Assembly: GCA_023435225.1 (NCBI GenBank)
Contig: JAEYRX010000024.1
Location: 62,001 to 126,000, forward strand
DNA: 64,000 bases
Direction: 5' to 3'
Origin: Bacillota bacterium
GTDB lineage: Bacteria > Bacillota > UBA4882 > UBA8346
Shown here: positions 43,675 through 53,178 of the stretch, piece after piece
Layout: each line of letters begins with the position of its first letter
How positions within the stretch are numbered: the first letter of the stretch is position 1
Notes under the pieces: model-generated
The model's input: only the letters and a program-made list of their open reading frames with translations
Told to the model about the DNA's origin: nothing
Database searches by the model: none
Made by a program: the position numbers and the translations under genes

Positions 43675-43760
43675 TTTGACACCGCATCCCGAATTAAAAG
43701 TGTGAATTAAGAAATGCAAGTGTGAAAACGTATATAGTGTTGTAATCCCATAGGTTTGTT

Positions 43761-43790
43761 TAAAACTCCCAGCTAGGGAGTTTTATTTTT
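43761..43790 (+). terminator. Intrinsic terminator after tepA-ylzJ
   Basis: TAAAACTCCC (43761-43770) and GGGAGTTTTA (43776-43785) form a perfect ten-base stem with a five-base loop, followed by TTTTT. It closes the tepA-ylzJ transcript. Confidence 0.85.
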
Positions 43791-43959
43791 ATGGAATTGC
43801 GTTATACTTTATAATTGGTTAAATAGTTCATTAGAGTGGTTTAAAAATCCGTAATTTGAAATCCGAAATTATTATGGAAGGATTTCGGGGATTATCCGAG
43901 AATAAATAATCTGTTTATTTTTATTAGGAATTTTCCTTAATTCAGAGGAGGAAATATAT

Positions 43960-45666
43960 TTGTTGTTAATTGAAGGAGTTTTGAGTCTTATAGGTGCATT
44001 GGGCCTTTTTTTATATGGCATATTCCGGTTGGGCGACGGAGTGCAAAAAATGGCCGGGGAACGGATTAGAATAATACTGGAGAATCAAGCTAGAGGACCT
44101 GTCTCCAGTATTTTTACCGGTATTGGTATGGCTGCTGCTTTACAAAACAATTTTTTAACCTTTGGAATGATCTCCGGAATGGTCAATGCCGGCTTATTGG
44201 GATTATTACCGGCTCTTTGGATAATGTTGGGGGTTAATTTAGGAATGACGGTAACTACCCAATTAATGTCGATTAATCTTGGAGCGGTGACCTTTTTATT
44301 GCTGTTTATCGGCTATTGGTTGTATTTTTATGGAAAAAAACGTAATCTTCACTATTTGGGACAGGTTGTTTTTAGTTTTGCAATAATGTATCTAGGTCTG
44401 GGGATTTTTCATCAATCTTTTCAAACATTAACCACTCAACCAAATGCGGCCGAGTTTATAACAAATATTGTCGCCAATCCCTGGACCGGATTTTTGATTG
44501 GAATGAGTTTAGCTGCGTTACTACGTAGTAGTAATACTGTTGTTGTTATGATACAGGGAATCATCGGAGTGGAGCTGGCTTTAAGCACTCCCGTATTTTT
44601 AAACGGCGCGGTGGCAATAATTATTGGAGCAAATGTAGGAGCTTCCATAATCAATATGTTGGTTGGTTTGGATCGTTTACCGACTGCCCGTAAGGCCAAT
44701 TGGTTTCATTTCTCGTTTAATCTGTCAACCGCTTTAATTTGGCTATTCTTATTACCGTTTGGCTTTGGCATTGTTAGTTGGGTAAGTCAACATATCCATA
44801 CCTGTTTTATATGGATGCAAACTTCGGTTTTTCAGTGGCATACCGGTTTAGTTGACAGCCGGTGGTTTAATATCTGGGAAATTGCAATGGCCCACACCTT
44901 ATTTAATATGTCGGTTATTCTAATTTGGTTTCCTTTGACTATCCTGGCATCAAAATCCAAGCTTTTAAGCCATACCGAAAAAGGGAAAATCGGTTCAAAC
45001 GGGACCACTTATTTGGATCGGCGGGCTTTACAAAGTCCGGCTTTGGCTTTGATCCTGGCTTCACATGAAATAAACCAAATGGCTCTGATTTCACAAGAAA
45101 TGTTAAAATCGGCCAGGTTGGCCTTTTTAAAAGGACAAGTTCATCTATTAAATGGAATCTACCGGGATGAAACAATAGTCGATGATTTACAGGAACAAAT
45201 TACTTTTTATTTGTCCGCTTTATTATCACAGAACTCTTTAACTGAAGCCCAGTCCCACCGGTTAGCCGGTTTGTTGCATGTAGTTAGTGATATCGAACGG
45301 GTAGGCGATCATGCTAATAATATTGCCAATCTGGCGGATAAAAAACACCAGGAACAGTTGCCTTTTTCAGAGATTGCCATTAATGAGCTGGAGTTGTTCT
45401 TTGGTAAGGCTTTCGATCTATATAACAAAGCCTGTTTAGCCTTGAGGGATAACAACCTGGAAGTAGCCAAACAAATCGAAAACCGGGAAGGCAATATAGA
45501 TAAGTTGGAAGAAGAACTGCGCCAAAATCATATCCATCGTTTAAATCAAGGGAAATGTTGGCCTGGTTCGGGAGTTGTTTATGTTGAAATGTTAAGTAAC
45601 TTGCTCAGGATCTCAGCTCACGCAGCTAATATTGCTGCCGCAGTTATTGAAGAAGGTGGGGAATAA
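43960..45666 (+). CDS. Na/Pi cotransporter family protein with PhoU-like domain
   Basis: 568 residues from TTG 43960, after GAGGAGGA. The membrane part has two related halves typical of NptA. The first includes GALGLFLYGIFRLGDGVQ, with AAALQNNFLTFGM where other members have the QSSS/TSS motif. The second is ALLRSSNTVVVMIQGIIG. The C-terminal 200 residues are helical and PhoU-like (ERVGDHANNIANLA). The polar QSS motif is changed in both repeats, so transport of phosphate is uncertain. It sits between ylzJ and ftsK, which are usually adjacent, and overlaps ftsK by one base. Confidence 0.83.
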   Translation: MLLIEGVLSLIGALGLFLYGIFRLGDGVQKMAGERIRIILENQARGPVSSIFTGIGMAAALQNNFLTFGMISGMVNAGLLGLLPALWIMLGVNLGMTVTTQLMSINLGAVTFLLLFIGYWLYFYGKKRNLHYLGQVVFSFAIMYLGLGIFHQSFQTLTTQPNAAEFITNIVANPWTGFLIGMSLAALLRSSNTVVVMIQGIIGVELALSTPVFLNGAVAIIIGANVGASIINMLVGLDRLPTARKANWFHFSFNLSTALIWLFLLPFGFGIVSWVSQHIHTCFIWMQTSVFQWHTGLVDSRWFNIWEIAMAHTLFNMSVILIWFPLTILASKSKLLSHTEKGKIGSNGTTYLDRRALQSPALALILASHEINQMALISQEMLKSARLAFLKGQVHLLNGIYRDETIVDDLQEQITFYLSALLSQNSLTEAQSHRLAGLLHVVSDIERVGDHANNIANLADKKHQEQLPFSEIAINELELFFGKAFDLYNKACLALRDNNLEVAKQIENREGNIDKLEEELRQNHIHRLNQGKCWPGSGVVYVEMLSNLLRISAHAANIAAAVIEEGGE

Positions 45667-47894
45667 TGGTAGGTACCAAAAAGGTAAAAGAACCCCGGGA
45701 GACTGAAACCGAAGACCGTTTTGCGGAACAACGCAGCGAAATTCTCGGTGTACTTTTGCTGGGATTGGCATTTTTGGCACTTTCGGCTATATATTTTAAT
45801 GGAGCCGGTTTTGTCGGCGAAATATTAAAAAGGGGACTTCATTATGCCTTCGGTCGTAGCGGTTCAATTATTCCAATTATCTTTGTGGCTTTTTTAGGTT
45901 GGACCTTATTAGTTTGGCGTCGAGGGATACGTTTAACCAAACAATTTATCGCTTTGAGCATGCTTTTTTTATGGGCTTTATTAATAATGCATTTTTTTAG
46001 CGGGGTTACTATCACTGAGAATGACTGGGACCGGGCCATCGAAGGTGGAGGAGCAATTGGCCATTATTTAGGGTTAACTCTTTTAAATCTTTTTGGTAAA
46101 TTTGGAACCGGGATATTTTTATTTATTTGGTTGATAATCGCGTCCATTTTGGCCCTTGATCGACCATTGATTGAGTTTTTATTTGGAGCCGGGAAAAGAC
46201 AGGTTGAAGTTCCGGAAGAAGTTGAAGAAGAGGCGACGGTTCAACCTGTTAGGGTAATTTCTAAAGTGAATAAATTGCCTCTTGAAGAGGAAAAAGTTGT
46301 GGAGTATAAATCTTCGGCTAATATAATTCCTTTTCCACCCAAGGAGAATAGTTCAAGTCCGGTTGTGGCCACGCTGCAAAACATGTTGAAGGAGAAGGAA
46401 AAATCCAAAGAAATAAAGAAGGATTTTAAAACTGAGACAGTCAAACCGGAAGTCTTGCAAAAATCACTTTTAAAAACCGGTCCATACCGCCTTCCTGATG
46501 TTAACCTGGTAGGTCCGCCGGCTTCAAGCAAACCCAAAAAAGGGGCTCGGATTCTGGATCAATCCCGTAAGTTGGAGGAGACGCTGGCAAATTTCGGTAT
46601 TCAGGCCAAAGTAATAGAGGTTCACTATGGACCGGTAATAACCAGATATGATTTGCAACCGGCCCCTGGTGTTAAAGTGAGCCGGATTGTCAATTTAGCG
46701 GATGACCTCGCGCTGGCTCTGGCTGCCCGGGGAATGCGGCTTGAAGCTCCAATCCCGGGAAAAGCCGCTATCGGAATCGAAGTACCCAATCAGGAAGCAC
46801 AGATCGTTACTTTTCGAGATGTTCTGGAATCAAAAATCTTTTGGAATACCGGTAGGCTAAGCGTAGGCTTAGGAATGGATATTGCCGGGGAAGTTGTAAT
46901 TGCCGATCTTAGTAAAATGCCTCATCTATTGGTGGCCGGAGCAACTGGTTCCGGAAAAAGTGTTTGTATTAATACCTTGATTATGAGTATTTTGTTTAAA
47001 GCCTATCCGGATGAGGTAAAATTTATTATGATTGACCCCAAAATGGTCGAATTATCGATGTATAATGGAATTCCTCATTTGATGGCCCCGGTGGTTACCG
47101 AAGCCAAAAAAGCAGCCGGCATATTGAAGCTGGTAGTTGATGAGATGGAGCGGCGTTACAAACTTTTTGCGGAGACCAGAGTTCGGGATCTGGATAAGTA
47201 CAACGCTCAAGCCGGTGAAGAAGATTTTCTGCCCTATATTGTAGTAATCATTGATGAACTGGCTGATTTGATGATGTTGGCCCCGGTCGACGTGGAGGAT
47301 TGTATCTGCCGGTTGGCCCAAATGGCAAGGGCGACCGGGATCCATTTGGTAGTAGCGACTCAAAGACCGTCGGTTGATGTTATTACCGGTTTGATTAAGG
47401 CTAATATTTCCTCCCGGGTAGCCTTTGCCGTTTCCTCGCAGGTGGATTCCAGAACTATTTTGGATAGCGCCGGAGCGGAACGCTTATTAGGCAGGGGAGA
47501 TATGTTGTTTTCACCGATCGGCTCCATGAAACCCCGGAGGGTTCAAGGAGCCTTGGTTACCGAGAAAGAAATTGAAGCTGTAATTGAACATTGGAAAAAT
47601 CAGGGAGAACCAAAATATCAAGAGGATTTCGTAAATGTTCCAACTAAAAAAGAATCCATAGCTCCGGAAGAAGATGAACTGTTCTGGGATGCGGTCCGGA
47701 TTGTGGTTGATTATGGACAAGCTTCAGCTTCCATATTGCAACGAAGATTAAAAGTCGGTTATGCCAGGGCGGGACGTTTGGTGGATATGATGGAATCCAG
47801 AGGCATCATCGGCCCCTATGAAGGCAGCAAACCACGTGAAGTCTATATAACTGCCAGACAAATGGAAGAGATGAAAAAGCAGAACCCGGAGTAA
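45666..47894 (+). CDS. ftsK: DNA translocase FtsK/SpoIIIE
   Basis: 742 residues. Four membrane spans lie in the first 170 residues, then a charged linker, then the motor. PYRLPDVNLVG opens the alpha domain. GATGSGKSV (about 425-433) is Walker A and VVIIDELADLMM Walker B. ATQRPSVDVITGLIKANI follows, and the C-terminal winged-helix gamma domain (YGQASASILQRRLKVGYARAGRLVD) recognises DNA polarity sequences. It pumps chromosomal DNA through the closing septum. It overlaps the preceding gene by one base. Confidence 0.95.
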   Translation: MVGTKKVKEPRETETEDRFAEQRSEILGVLLLGLAFLALSAIYFNGAGFVGEILKRGLHYAFGRSGSIIPIIFVAFLGWTLLVWRRGIRLTKQFIALSMLFLWALLIMHFFSGVTITENDWDRAIEGGGAIGHYLGLTLLNLFGKFGTGIFLFIWLIIASILALDRPLIEFLFGAGKRQVEVPEEVEEEATVQPVRVISKVNKLPLEEEKVVEYKSSANIIPFPPKENSSSPVVATLQNMLKEKEKSKEIKKDFKTETVKPEVLQKSLLKTGPYRLPDVNLVGPPASSKPKKGARILDQSRKLEETLANFGIQAKVIEVHYGPVITRYDLQPAPGVKVSRIVNLADDLALALAARGMRLEAPIPGKAAIGIEVPNQEAQIVTFRDVLESKIFWNTGRLSVGLGMDIAGEVVIADLSKMPHLLVAGATGSGKSVCINTLIMSILFKAYPDEVKFIMIDPKMVELSMYNGIPHLMAPVVTEAKKAAGILKLVVDEMERRYKLFAETRVRDLDKYNAQAGEEDFLPYIVVIIDELADLMMLAPVDVEDCICRLAQMARATGIHLVVATQRPSVDVITGLIKANISSRVAFAVSSQVDSRTILDSAGAERLLGRGDMLFSPIGSMKPRRVQGALVTEKEIEAVIEHWKNQGEPKYQEDFVNVPTKKESIAPEEDELFWDAVRIVVDYGQASASILQRRLKVGYARAGRLVDMMESRGIIGPYEGSKPREVYITARQMEEMKKQNPE

Positions 47895-47950
47895 ATTTTA
47901 AATTTAGGAAGGAACTGACTTAATTTACTAGAATATATAGTGGGGAAAAA

Positions 47951-48097
47951 TAATTGACAATTGACAATGAACAATTAAAACCCTAAATAAATAAAGATGA
48001 ACTAAGAACATACGAACTGACAACTTACCTAAATTATGAATTTTTTTACTAATAACCAATGCACTATTGAACTAACATACTTATCACCAATAACAAG
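47951..48097. repeat. AATTGACAATTGA and AATAACCAATGAAC word repeats
   Basis: The gap between ftsK and rodZ contains TTGACAATTGACAATGAAC words (47953-47980) and, after an unremarkable stretch, ACTAATAACCAATGCAC and CACCAATAACAAG words (48048-48097). Similar runs lie at 38425-38562 and 40371-40455. Confidence 0.6.
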
Positions 48098-48125
48098 TAT
48101 TAATTAACATCAGGAGGTGACCTGC

Positions 48126-48887
48126 TTGAAGGAGATCGGAGACTACCTCCATCAGGTGAGGGAAGAAAAAAAGATTTCTCTTAAAGAAATTCAAGAAGCG
48201 ACCAAAATTAGTATGCGGTATTTGGAAGCTATTGATATCGGTAATTTTGAGGCAATCCCGGGGGAGGTTTACCGGAAAGGTTTTATGGTTAATTTCGCCA
48301 ATGCTATCGGTCTTGACGGCCAAGAGATATTAAATCGCTACAATCAGATTAAAGCGGCTCAAGAAGAGGAGATTCGCCAAGTTCAGACTCAGGTAGCTTT
48401 GGAAGAAAGAAATATTCCAGCCAATCCGGACAGTGAACAATTAAAAGGCATATATCTGGGTATCGTAGTAGCTTTAGTTGGTTTGTTAATTGTTTTGAGC
48501 TTTTTTATGTTTCCAGCTCATCATAAGGATGGGTTACAGGAAGCAGTTCAGCTAAAGCCTATGCCTGCCGATATAGAATCTACGGTACAATCAGAGACTC
48601 CAACCAGGCAAAAATTACCGGCGCCAGTTACGGTAATTGCGGTATTCAAGGAATCAGCCTGGGTTCAAATTAGAATTGACGGAGATTATCTTTATGGGGC
48701 TGATGGAATGACCTTTAGTCCGTCACAACCTCAACAGATTTGGATGGCCCAACGGGAAATGATTATAAAAATGGGCAATCCCGCCGGCATTAGTTTGAAT
48801 TATAACGGAAAAGATTTAGGACAATTTGGCGAGCGGGGAGTTATTAGAACTGTTAGATTAACGCCACAAGGATTCGAAGCGCTCTAA
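48126..48887 (+). CDS. rodZ: RodZ-like HTH membrane protein (DUF4115)
   Basis: 253 residues from TTG 48126, eight bases after AGGAGG. A Cro/C1-type HTH occupies residues 4-65 (LHQVREEKKISLKEIQEATK, MRYLEAIDIGNFEAIPG, YRKGFMVNFANAIGLD). One membrane span, LKGIYLGIVVALVGLLIVLSFF, follows near residue 105. The C-terminal domain (VIAVFKESAWVQIRIDGD, VRLTPQGFEAL) is the DUF4115 fold. RodZ links MreB to the cell-wall elongation machinery. No mreB is in the window. Confidence 0.87.
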   Translation: MKEIGDYLHQVREEKKISLKEIQEATKISMRYLEAIDIGNFEAIPGEVYRKGFMVNFANAIGLDGQEILNRYNQIKAAQEEEIRQVQTQVALEERNIPANPDSEQLKGIYLGIVVALVGLLIVLSFFMFPAHHKDGLQEAVQLKPMPADIESTVQSETPTRQKLPAPVTVIAVFKESAWVQIRIDGDYLYGADGMTFSPSQPQQIWMAQREMIIKMGNPAGISLNYNGKDLGQFGERGVIRTVRLTPQGFEAL

Positions 48888-48900
48888 GCGCTTTTTTTTA
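48877..48900 (+). terminator. Intrinsic terminator overlapping the rodZ stop
   Basis: AAGCGC (48877-48882), loop TCTAA, GCGCTT (48888-48893), then a run of T. The rodZ stop codon (48885-48887) lies inside the loop, so the hairpin uses the final codons of the gene. Confidence 0.8.
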
Positions 48901-48961
48901 ACTGTAGGGAATATTTTGTCACGGAGACCGGAGGATCATATATTTATTTTGAGGTAAGACG

Positions 48962-49969
48962 ATGGATTTCAAAACTGCCTTGATTGAATCCGAAAATAGA
49001 AATCTTTCCAAATTGGCGCTCCGGTCTAATGAGACCAAAGGCCGTCGGTATCAGGAACCAACTTGCCCATTGAGGATGGAATTCCAACGAGACCGTGATC
49101 GGATTATTCATTCCAAGGCATTCCGACGCTTAAAACATAAAACCCAGGTTTTTATCGCCCCGGAAGGAGATCACTACCGGACCAGATTAACCCATACTCT
49201 TGAGGTAGCCCAAATAGCTAGGACAATTGCCAGGCTATTAAAGCTAAATGAAGATCTTACCGAAGCCATCGCTTTAGGGCATGATCTGGGACATACCCCT
49301 TTTGGTCATGCCGGTGAAGCAGCTCTAAATAATTTAGTAAAGTCAGGATTTCGGCATAATCAGCAAAGTTTACGGGTAGTTGATTGCTTGGAATCATCGG
49401 AGAAGAATTATCCAGGGTTGAACCTGACATTCGAAGTCCGGGATGGAATTTTGAACCATACCGGGCCGACTATTCCGGTTACTGTTGAAGGAAGAGTAGT
49501 TCGTTGGGCTGATCGAATCGCTTATGTCAATCATGATTTGGATGATGCTCTAAGAGGCGGAGTACTTAATACCGAGAATCTTCCGGACCGGATTATTGAA
49601 AGGCTTGGCAAGACAGCCTCTGAGAGATTAACAGTGCTAATTAAAGATATGGTGGAGACAAGTTACGAAAATGGAGATATATCTTTTTCACCGGAAGTTG
49701 GTGAAAAATTTCACCAATTGCGGGAGTTTTTATTTGAAAAGGTATATATCGGTTCAACAGCTAAAGTTGAAGAGTCAAAAGTCTCAAAAATGCTAAAAAT
49801 CTTATATGAGTATTTTTTAGAAAATTACCAGGAAGTTCCGGAGCATATCCGGGATTTTTCCCATGGTGAGCCAGAGTTGGCAGTGATTGATTACATTGCT
49901 GGAATGACCGACCGTTATGCTAATGAAATTTTTATGGAAAAATTTATGCCCCACAGTTGGGGGAGATAA
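48962..49969 (+). CDS. dgt: dGTPase-like deoxynucleoside triphosphate triphosphohydrolase
   Basis: 335 residues. FRRLKHKTQVFIAPEGDHYR, RLTHTLEVAQIARTIAR, ALGHDLGHTPFGHAGE (HD metal site) and RVVRWADRIAYVNHDLDDA form the dGTPase-like HD domain. It splits dNTPs into deoxynucleosides and triphosphate. It is shorter than E. coli Dgt and matches the Firmicutes type. The order dgt-dnaG-rpoD is common in Clostridia-type genomes. GAGG precedes the ATG, and dnaG begins five bases after the stop. Confidence 0.88.
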   Translation: MDFKTALIESENRNLSKLALRSNETKGRRYQEPTCPLRMEFQRDRDRIIHSKAFRRLKHKTQVFIAPEGDHYRTRLTHTLEVAQIARTIARLLKLNEDLTEAIALGHDLGHTPFGHAGEAALNNLVKSGFRHNQQSLRVVDCLESSEKNYPGLNLTFEVRDGILNHTGPTIPVTVEGRVVRWADRIAYVNHDLDDALRGGVLNTENLPDRIIERLGKTASERLTVLIKDMVETSYENGDISFSPEVGEKFHQLREFLFEKVYIGSTAKVEESKVSKMLKILYEYFLENYQEVPEHIRDFSHGEPELAVIDYIAGMTDRYANEIFMEKFMPHSWGR

Positions 49970-49974
49970 GGAAA

Positions 49975-51837
49975 ATGAATTCAGGGTTAAAGCAAGAATT
50001 AATTGAGCAAATTAAAGATAAAAATGATATTGTCCAAGTGATCTCCGAGTATGTTAGCCTAAAGCGGACCGGGAGGTCGCTGGTAGGGCTTTGCCCGTTT
50101 CATTCCGAGAAAACACCATCATTCAATGTAAATCAGGGAAAACAGTTTTTTTATTGTTTTGGTTGTGGGACCGGCGGTGATGTTTTTAGTTTTATTATGA
50201 AATTAGAAAACCTGGATTTTATTGAAGCTGCAAAAATTTTAGCCGATCGGGCCGGTATTGTTTGGCCTGAGTTTAAAAAAACAGACTCCGAAGTGGAAAG
50301 ACGCCGGATGGAGCTGTTTAAAATTAATCAACTGGCAGCGGCGGTGTTTAATCAATATTTAGTCAAAACTGATCTGGGGAAATCGGCTAGGGATTATTTT
50401 AAAAAAAGAAATATTGAGGTGGAGAGTTGGAGCCGGTTTAAACTTGGGTATGCCCCTCCGGGCTGGCATAACTTGACTGAAGTATTAAGGAAAAAATCAA
50501 TTTCTTTGGAAGCTGCTGAAAAGTTAGGGTTGGTTAGTTTAGGCGAAAATGGTTTCTATGATCGTTTCCGGGAGAGGATTATTTTTCCAATAACTGATTT
50601 AAAAGGAAATATAGTTGGTTTCGGTGGGAGAGTAATGAATGATAGTCAACCTAAATATTTGAACTCTCCGGAAACTGAGATTTTCCATAAGGGGCATTTT
50701 TTATTTGGTTTATCTTCAGCCCGAGACGCTATCCGTAAACAAAACCAAGCGATTATTGTCGAAGGATATTTAGACGTTATTCAGGCCCAGCAAGCAGGGT
50801 TTAATAATACGGTTGCTTCATTGGGAACAGCTTTAACCAAAGAGCAGGCCAGATTAATAAAGAAATTCACTTCCGAAGTTGTTTTAGCTTATGACGCCGA
50901 CTCAGCCGGTCAAAAGGCAACTATCCGGGGGATGGAGTTACTGCAGGAAGCAGAACTAAATGTAAAAATTTTAAAAATGCCGGTTGGAGATGATCCGGAT
51001 TCATTTATCAAGAAAAACGGAGCGGAAGCTTTTAGCCGTTTAATAGAAGGGGCGCTTAACTTAGCTGACTTTAAATTACAGCAGGTAATTAAAGAGTTTA
51101 ATCTAAATACTCCGGAAGGAAAAATCCAAGCTGTTCAGGCTGTTTTGCCTGAGATAGCCTCTCTTGATAATATTTCCCGCGAGTTCTATTTACGGCAGTT
51201 GGCCAGGGAAACCGGTATTACCGAAGTAACGGTTTTTGCCGAATTTAAAGAGTGGCTAAAAAGGAACAGGAAAAAATCACCGGTTTTGGATAGGAATCTT
51301 AATAATAGTTATACTAAAGAAACGAATGAAAAAATAGAGATAACTATCGGTTCAGTTAGAATTGATGAGCTTCCTCCTTCAAAGAGAGCTATTTTTGAGA
51401 CTGAAAAGGAACTTTTGCAATTAGCTTTGCAGGAATATGATAAATTTGAGCGAATAAAAGAAGAATTGAAAGTGGATGAGTTCAGTTTTCAAATATGGCG
51501 GGAATTATTCTTAGAACTTCAACGGGTTGAGCCGTTTGTCGAAAATTCCCGGATTGCCTTGGCGGAGATTCAAGGTCCATTCAGGGAGGTAGCAGCCTCT
51601 CTAATTGCCGAACAAGAGATAAAAGAAGCCCAATCTGATTTGGCTGCTTGTATTCAAAGGTTAAAAATGCTTCATCTGCGTGAAAAAGTTCAAAGTTTAA
51701 CGAATCAACTTACCAGCGGCCGGGATGAAGAAGGGAAAGTTCTATCCGATTCCGACCTGAAAGTAAAAGCCAAAGAATTTACCGAACTAAAAAGAAGGTT
51801 GCAAAAAGAATATCCACAATTTTCAACCGGAATTTAG
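49975..51837 (+). CDS. dnaG: DNA primase
   Basis: 620 residues from ATG 49975. The CHC2 zinc site is C40, H43, C61 and C64 (CPFHSEKTPSF, CFGCGTGGD). The TOPRIM core includes IIVEGYLDVI and VLAYDADSAGQKA. The C-terminal helicase-interaction domain is helical and less conserved. It makes RNA primers at the replication fork. A longer frame from TTG 49957 overlaps dgt and is not needed. Confidence 0.95.
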   Translation: MNSGLKQELIEQIKDKNDIVQVISEYVSLKRTGRSLVGLCPFHSEKTPSFNVNQGKQFFYCFGCGTGGDVFSFIMKLENLDFIEAAKILADRAGIVWPEFKKTDSEVERRRMELFKINQLAAAVFNQYLVKTDLGKSARDYFKKRNIEVESWSRFKLGYAPPGWHNLTEVLRKKSISLEAAEKLGLVSLGENGFYDRFRERIIFPITDLKGNIVGFGGRVMNDSQPKYLNSPETEIFHKGHFLFGLSSARDAIRKQNQAIIVEGYLDVIQAQQAGFNNTVASLGTALTKEQARLIKKFTSEVVLAYDADSAGQKATIRGMELLQEAELNVKILKMPVGDDPDSFIKKNGAEAFSRLIEGALNLADFKLQQVIKEFNLNTPEGKIQAVQAVLPEIASLDNISREFYLRQLARETGITEVTVFAEFKEWLKRNRKKSPVLDRNLNNSYTKETNEKIEITIGSVRIDELPPSKRAIFETEKELLQLALQEYDKFERIKEELKVDEFSFQIWRELFLELQRVEPFVENSRIALAEIQGPFREVAASLIAEQEIKEAQSDLAACIQRLKMLHLREKVQSLTNQLTSGRDEEGKVLSDSDLKVKAKEFTELKRRLQKEYPQFSTGI

Positions 51838-51856
51838 CTGTTTTTTAATCAAGAAA

Positions 51857-51967
51857 ATATGCCGCTAATTAGAAGGATTAATTAGCGCGACATTTAAAAT
51901 ATTAAATCAAGGGAAATATGTCGCAATACTATAATTTTAAGTTGACGAATATTCTATGGCGACATAT
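51857..51967. repeat. Paired inverted repeats with ATATGYCGC ends upstream of rpoD
   Basis: CGCTAATTA (51863-51871) and TAATTAGCG (51879-51887) form a hairpin flanked by ATATGC and GACAT. A second unit has AATATGTCGC (51915-51924) and GCGACATAT (51959-51967). Both units lie in the short dnaG-rpoD gap and share ends, suggesting a duplicated element or an RNA processing or termination site. Confidence 0.45.
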
Positions 51968-51987
51968 ATAAAAGGATGGTAACAAGT

Positions 51988-53094
51988 TTGAGTAAAGAAA
52001 AGGCCTTGCCGAATATCGATGGAATTAAGGAACTAATTGCAAGGGGCAAGCGAAAAGGAGTTATTTCTTATCGCGAGATAATGGACTCTATGGAGCAGGT
52101 CGATTTATCAACCGAACAAATTGATGAGATCTATGAAGCCTTGGCAAGTAACGGTATAGAGATTTTGCCGGATACCGGAGAAGAGGTAACCGAGGAGCAG
52201 GATGAATTTCAACCGGAGGAAGAGTCGGAAGAAGTCGAATTGGATCTGACGATCCCCGAAGGTATCGCCTTGGATGATCCGGTTCGGATGTACCTGAAAG
52301 AAATTGGACGGGTTCCGTTACTTTCGGCAACTGATGAGATAGACTTGGCTCGGAGAGTTGAAGAAGGCGATGAAACAGCTAAACGCCGTTTAGCCGAGGC
52401 CAATCTACGGTTGGTTGTTAGTATAGCCAAACGGTATGTCGGACGAGGAATGCTTTTCTTAGATCTAATCCAGGAAGGTAACCTTGGCTTAATTAAGGCC
52501 GTTGAAAAATTCGATTATCGGAAAGGTTATAAATTTAGTACATATGCTACTTGGTGGATCCGTCAGGCTATTACCAGAGCTATTGCTGATCAAGCAAGAA
52601 CTATCCGGATACCGGTGCATATGGTAGAGACCATTAATAAATTAATCCGGGTTTCCCGTCAATTATTACAAAGCTTGGGACGGGAACCTTCGGCTGAAGA
52701 AATTGCCGAAGAGATGGAGATGAGCCCGGAGCGGGTCCGGGAAATTATAAAAATTGCCCAGGAACCGGTATCATTGGAAACCCCGATTGGGGAAGAAGAA
52801 GATAGTCATTTGGGAGATTTTATTGAAGACCAGGATGCTCCGGCTCCCGCTGAAGCCGCTTCTTTCCGGCTCTTAAAGGAGCAGTTGGAGGATGTGCTTA
52901 ATACGTTGACTCCACGTGAAGAGAAAGTCTTACGGTTACGGTTTGGACTGGACGACGGCCGGGCCCGGACTTTGGAAGAGGTTGGACAGATCTTCAATGT
53001 TACCCGGGAACGGATCCGGCAGATTGAGGCTAAAGCATTAAGGAAATTGCGCCATCCAAGCCGGAGTAAGAAGTTGAAAGATTTTCTCGACTAA
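51988..53094 (+). CDS. rpoD: Primary RNA polymerase sigma factor RpoD/SigA
   Basis: 368 residues from TTG 51988, eight bases after AAAGGATGG. Region 1.1 is short. Region 1.2 has DDPVRMYLKEIGRVPLL, region 2 GNLGLIKAVEKFDYRKGYKF and TYATWWIRQAITRAIADQAR (-10 recognition), region 3 the VHMVETINKL block, and region 4 the LRFGLDDGRARTLEEVGQ and VTRERIRQIEAKALRKLR HTH that reads the -35 box. The promoters seen in this window (TTGACA-N17-TATAAT-like) fit its expected specificity. Confidence 0.97.
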   Translation: MSKEKALPNIDGIKELIARGKRKGVISYREIMDSMEQVDLSTEQIDEIYEALASNGIEILPDTGEEVTEEQDEFQPEEESEEVELDLTIPEGIALDDPVRMYLKEIGRVPLLSATDEIDLARRVEEGDETAKRRLAEANLRLVVSIAKRYVGRGMLFLDLIQEGNLGLIKAVEKFDYRKGYKFSTYATWWIRQAITRAIADQARTIRIPVHMVETINKLIRVSRQLLQSLGREPSAEEIAEEMEMSPERVREIIKIAQEPVSLETPIGEEEDSHLGDFIEDQDAPAPAEAASFRLLKEQLEDVLNTLTPREEKVLRLRFGLDDGRARTLEEVGQIFNVTRERIRQIEAKALRKLRHPSRSKKLKDFLD

Positions 53095-53178
53095 ATGAGT
53101 TTATAGTTGATAGGGTACAGTTTATAGTTAAAGAAAGCTGAAGTCATCAATAAAAAGTAAAAGTATTTAAGTGTTTAG

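Noticed and set aside
51942..51970. TTGACG-N17-TATATA as the rpoD promoter
   Set aside because: The start site would fall inside or past the ribosome binding site AAAGGATGG (51971-51979), leaving no usable leader for the TTG at 51988. Its boxes lie within the inverted repeats, so the match may be chance.
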